This document shows positions 63,681 through 64,000 of a stretch of DNA of 64,000 nt, piece after piece; the first letter of the stretch is position 1, and each line of letters begins with the position of its first letter. This stretch comes from Plasmodium brasilianum (taxonomy: Eukaryota; Apicomplexa; Aconoidasida; Haemosporida; Plasmodiidae): positions 1,054,001 through 1,118,000 of the forward strand of contig NC_090115.1 in NCBI RefSeq assembly GCF_023973825.1, in the 5' to 3' direction. The notes below the pieces were generated by a model. It ran no database searches and was not told the origin of the DNA. It saw only the letters and a list, made by a program, of their open reading frames with translations. The translations under genes and the position numbers were made by a program.

Positions 63681-64000
63681 TAAGAATTTTTCTGTAAAGA
63701 TGAATTTAACATATAGTCATATATTTAGTGATATATTTAACAATTATAGCAACGAATATGTTTGTTTTATAATTACACATATATATACGGGTGTTTCATA
63801 GGGGGTAGTAGTAATGTACATTCTTATTTCTTTTGTTAATTTGAATTTTTTACTGTTTGAATAATTTTCAATTTTTATTTTAAAAAATTATTTCAGATTA
63901 AATAAATATTTTGTCTATATATATATATTCATGTTAAAGTAGATTTTATAAATAAAATATATATATGAGTTAAAATTAATATATAATGGAATAATTTATA
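63681..64000. other. Downstream flank of fam-l pseudogene
   Basis: This carries GAGTTAAAATTAATATAT at 63967-63984, about 287 bp after the pseudogene end. The same 18 nt lies about 307 bp after the fam-m gene at 59860. The window stops before the position where the TTCTAG element would be expected. Confidence 0.5.

Noticed and set aside
1..64000. Search for telomere repeats, rep20-like arrays, tRNA/rRNA genes, CRISPR or mobile elements
   Set aside because: No TTTAGGG/TTCAGGG-type array, RNA gene, direct-repeat array or transposase-like frame was seen.

Overview
The window looks like a subtelomeric stretch of a Plasmodium chromosome, most likely Plasmodium malariae or a very close relative such as P. 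brasilianum. It is extremely AT-rich, with long poly-A/poly-T and (AT)n tracts. It carries the multigene families expanded in that species: two-exon exported proteins of the fam-l and fam-m families, one PIR (Vir-like) gene and one STP1 gene. No telomere repeat array, rRNA, tRNA or core housekeeping gene was recognised. The species call comes from family recognition, not from a search.

Plus strand. Seven apparently intact fam-l/fam-m genes lie at 4838-5775 (m), 8363-9365 (l), 20349-21367 (l), 24028-24938 (m), 41574-42555 (l), 56395-57408 (l) and 59860-60742 (m). Two broken copies lie at 45168-46056 (m) and 62709-63680 (l). All seven intact genes have an 87-nt first exon of 29 codons that encodes a hydrophobic leader, a phase-0 intron of about 118-137 bp, and an RxL-type export motif whose arginine is residue 52. 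They then have a basic region with an EKK...DYxxFLxxNRxI block, two transmembrane segments and a short basic tail. Starts are mostly about 3.5 kb apart, and l followed by m recurs three times. Each copy has a related AT-rich element about 350-430 bp before its ATG. Most have a second related element about 390-410 bp after the stop. The duplicated unit is therefore larger than the coding sequence.

Minus strand. A three-exon PIR gene (27607-28786, 304 aa) and a four-exon STP1 gene (32767-35325, 749 aa) lie tail-to-head in the middle of the window, between plus-strand blocks. Both are type I-like surface or exported proteins: an outer domain, one transmembrane segment and an intracellular tail.

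Relics. Several stretches read as decayed exported-protein genes: about 2.1 kb (+, weak), 12.1-12.4 kb (+), 16.9-17.7 kb (+), 39.1-39.3 kb (-), 47.0-47.7 kb (-), 51.0-51.5 kb (+) and 53.6-54.5 kb (+). The 17 kb and 54 kb relics look like paralogues with duplicated upstream DNA. The 54 kb copy keeps the fam-l/m exon-2 geometry, but its export-motif arginine is replaced.

The rest is very AT-rich intergenic DNA with no convincing coding content. One block at about 12.6-14.3 kb is compositionally different (more G+C, rich in TGTACATG-like words). All exon joins were inferred by eye from GT/AG sites, phase and family structure; no transcript data were available.
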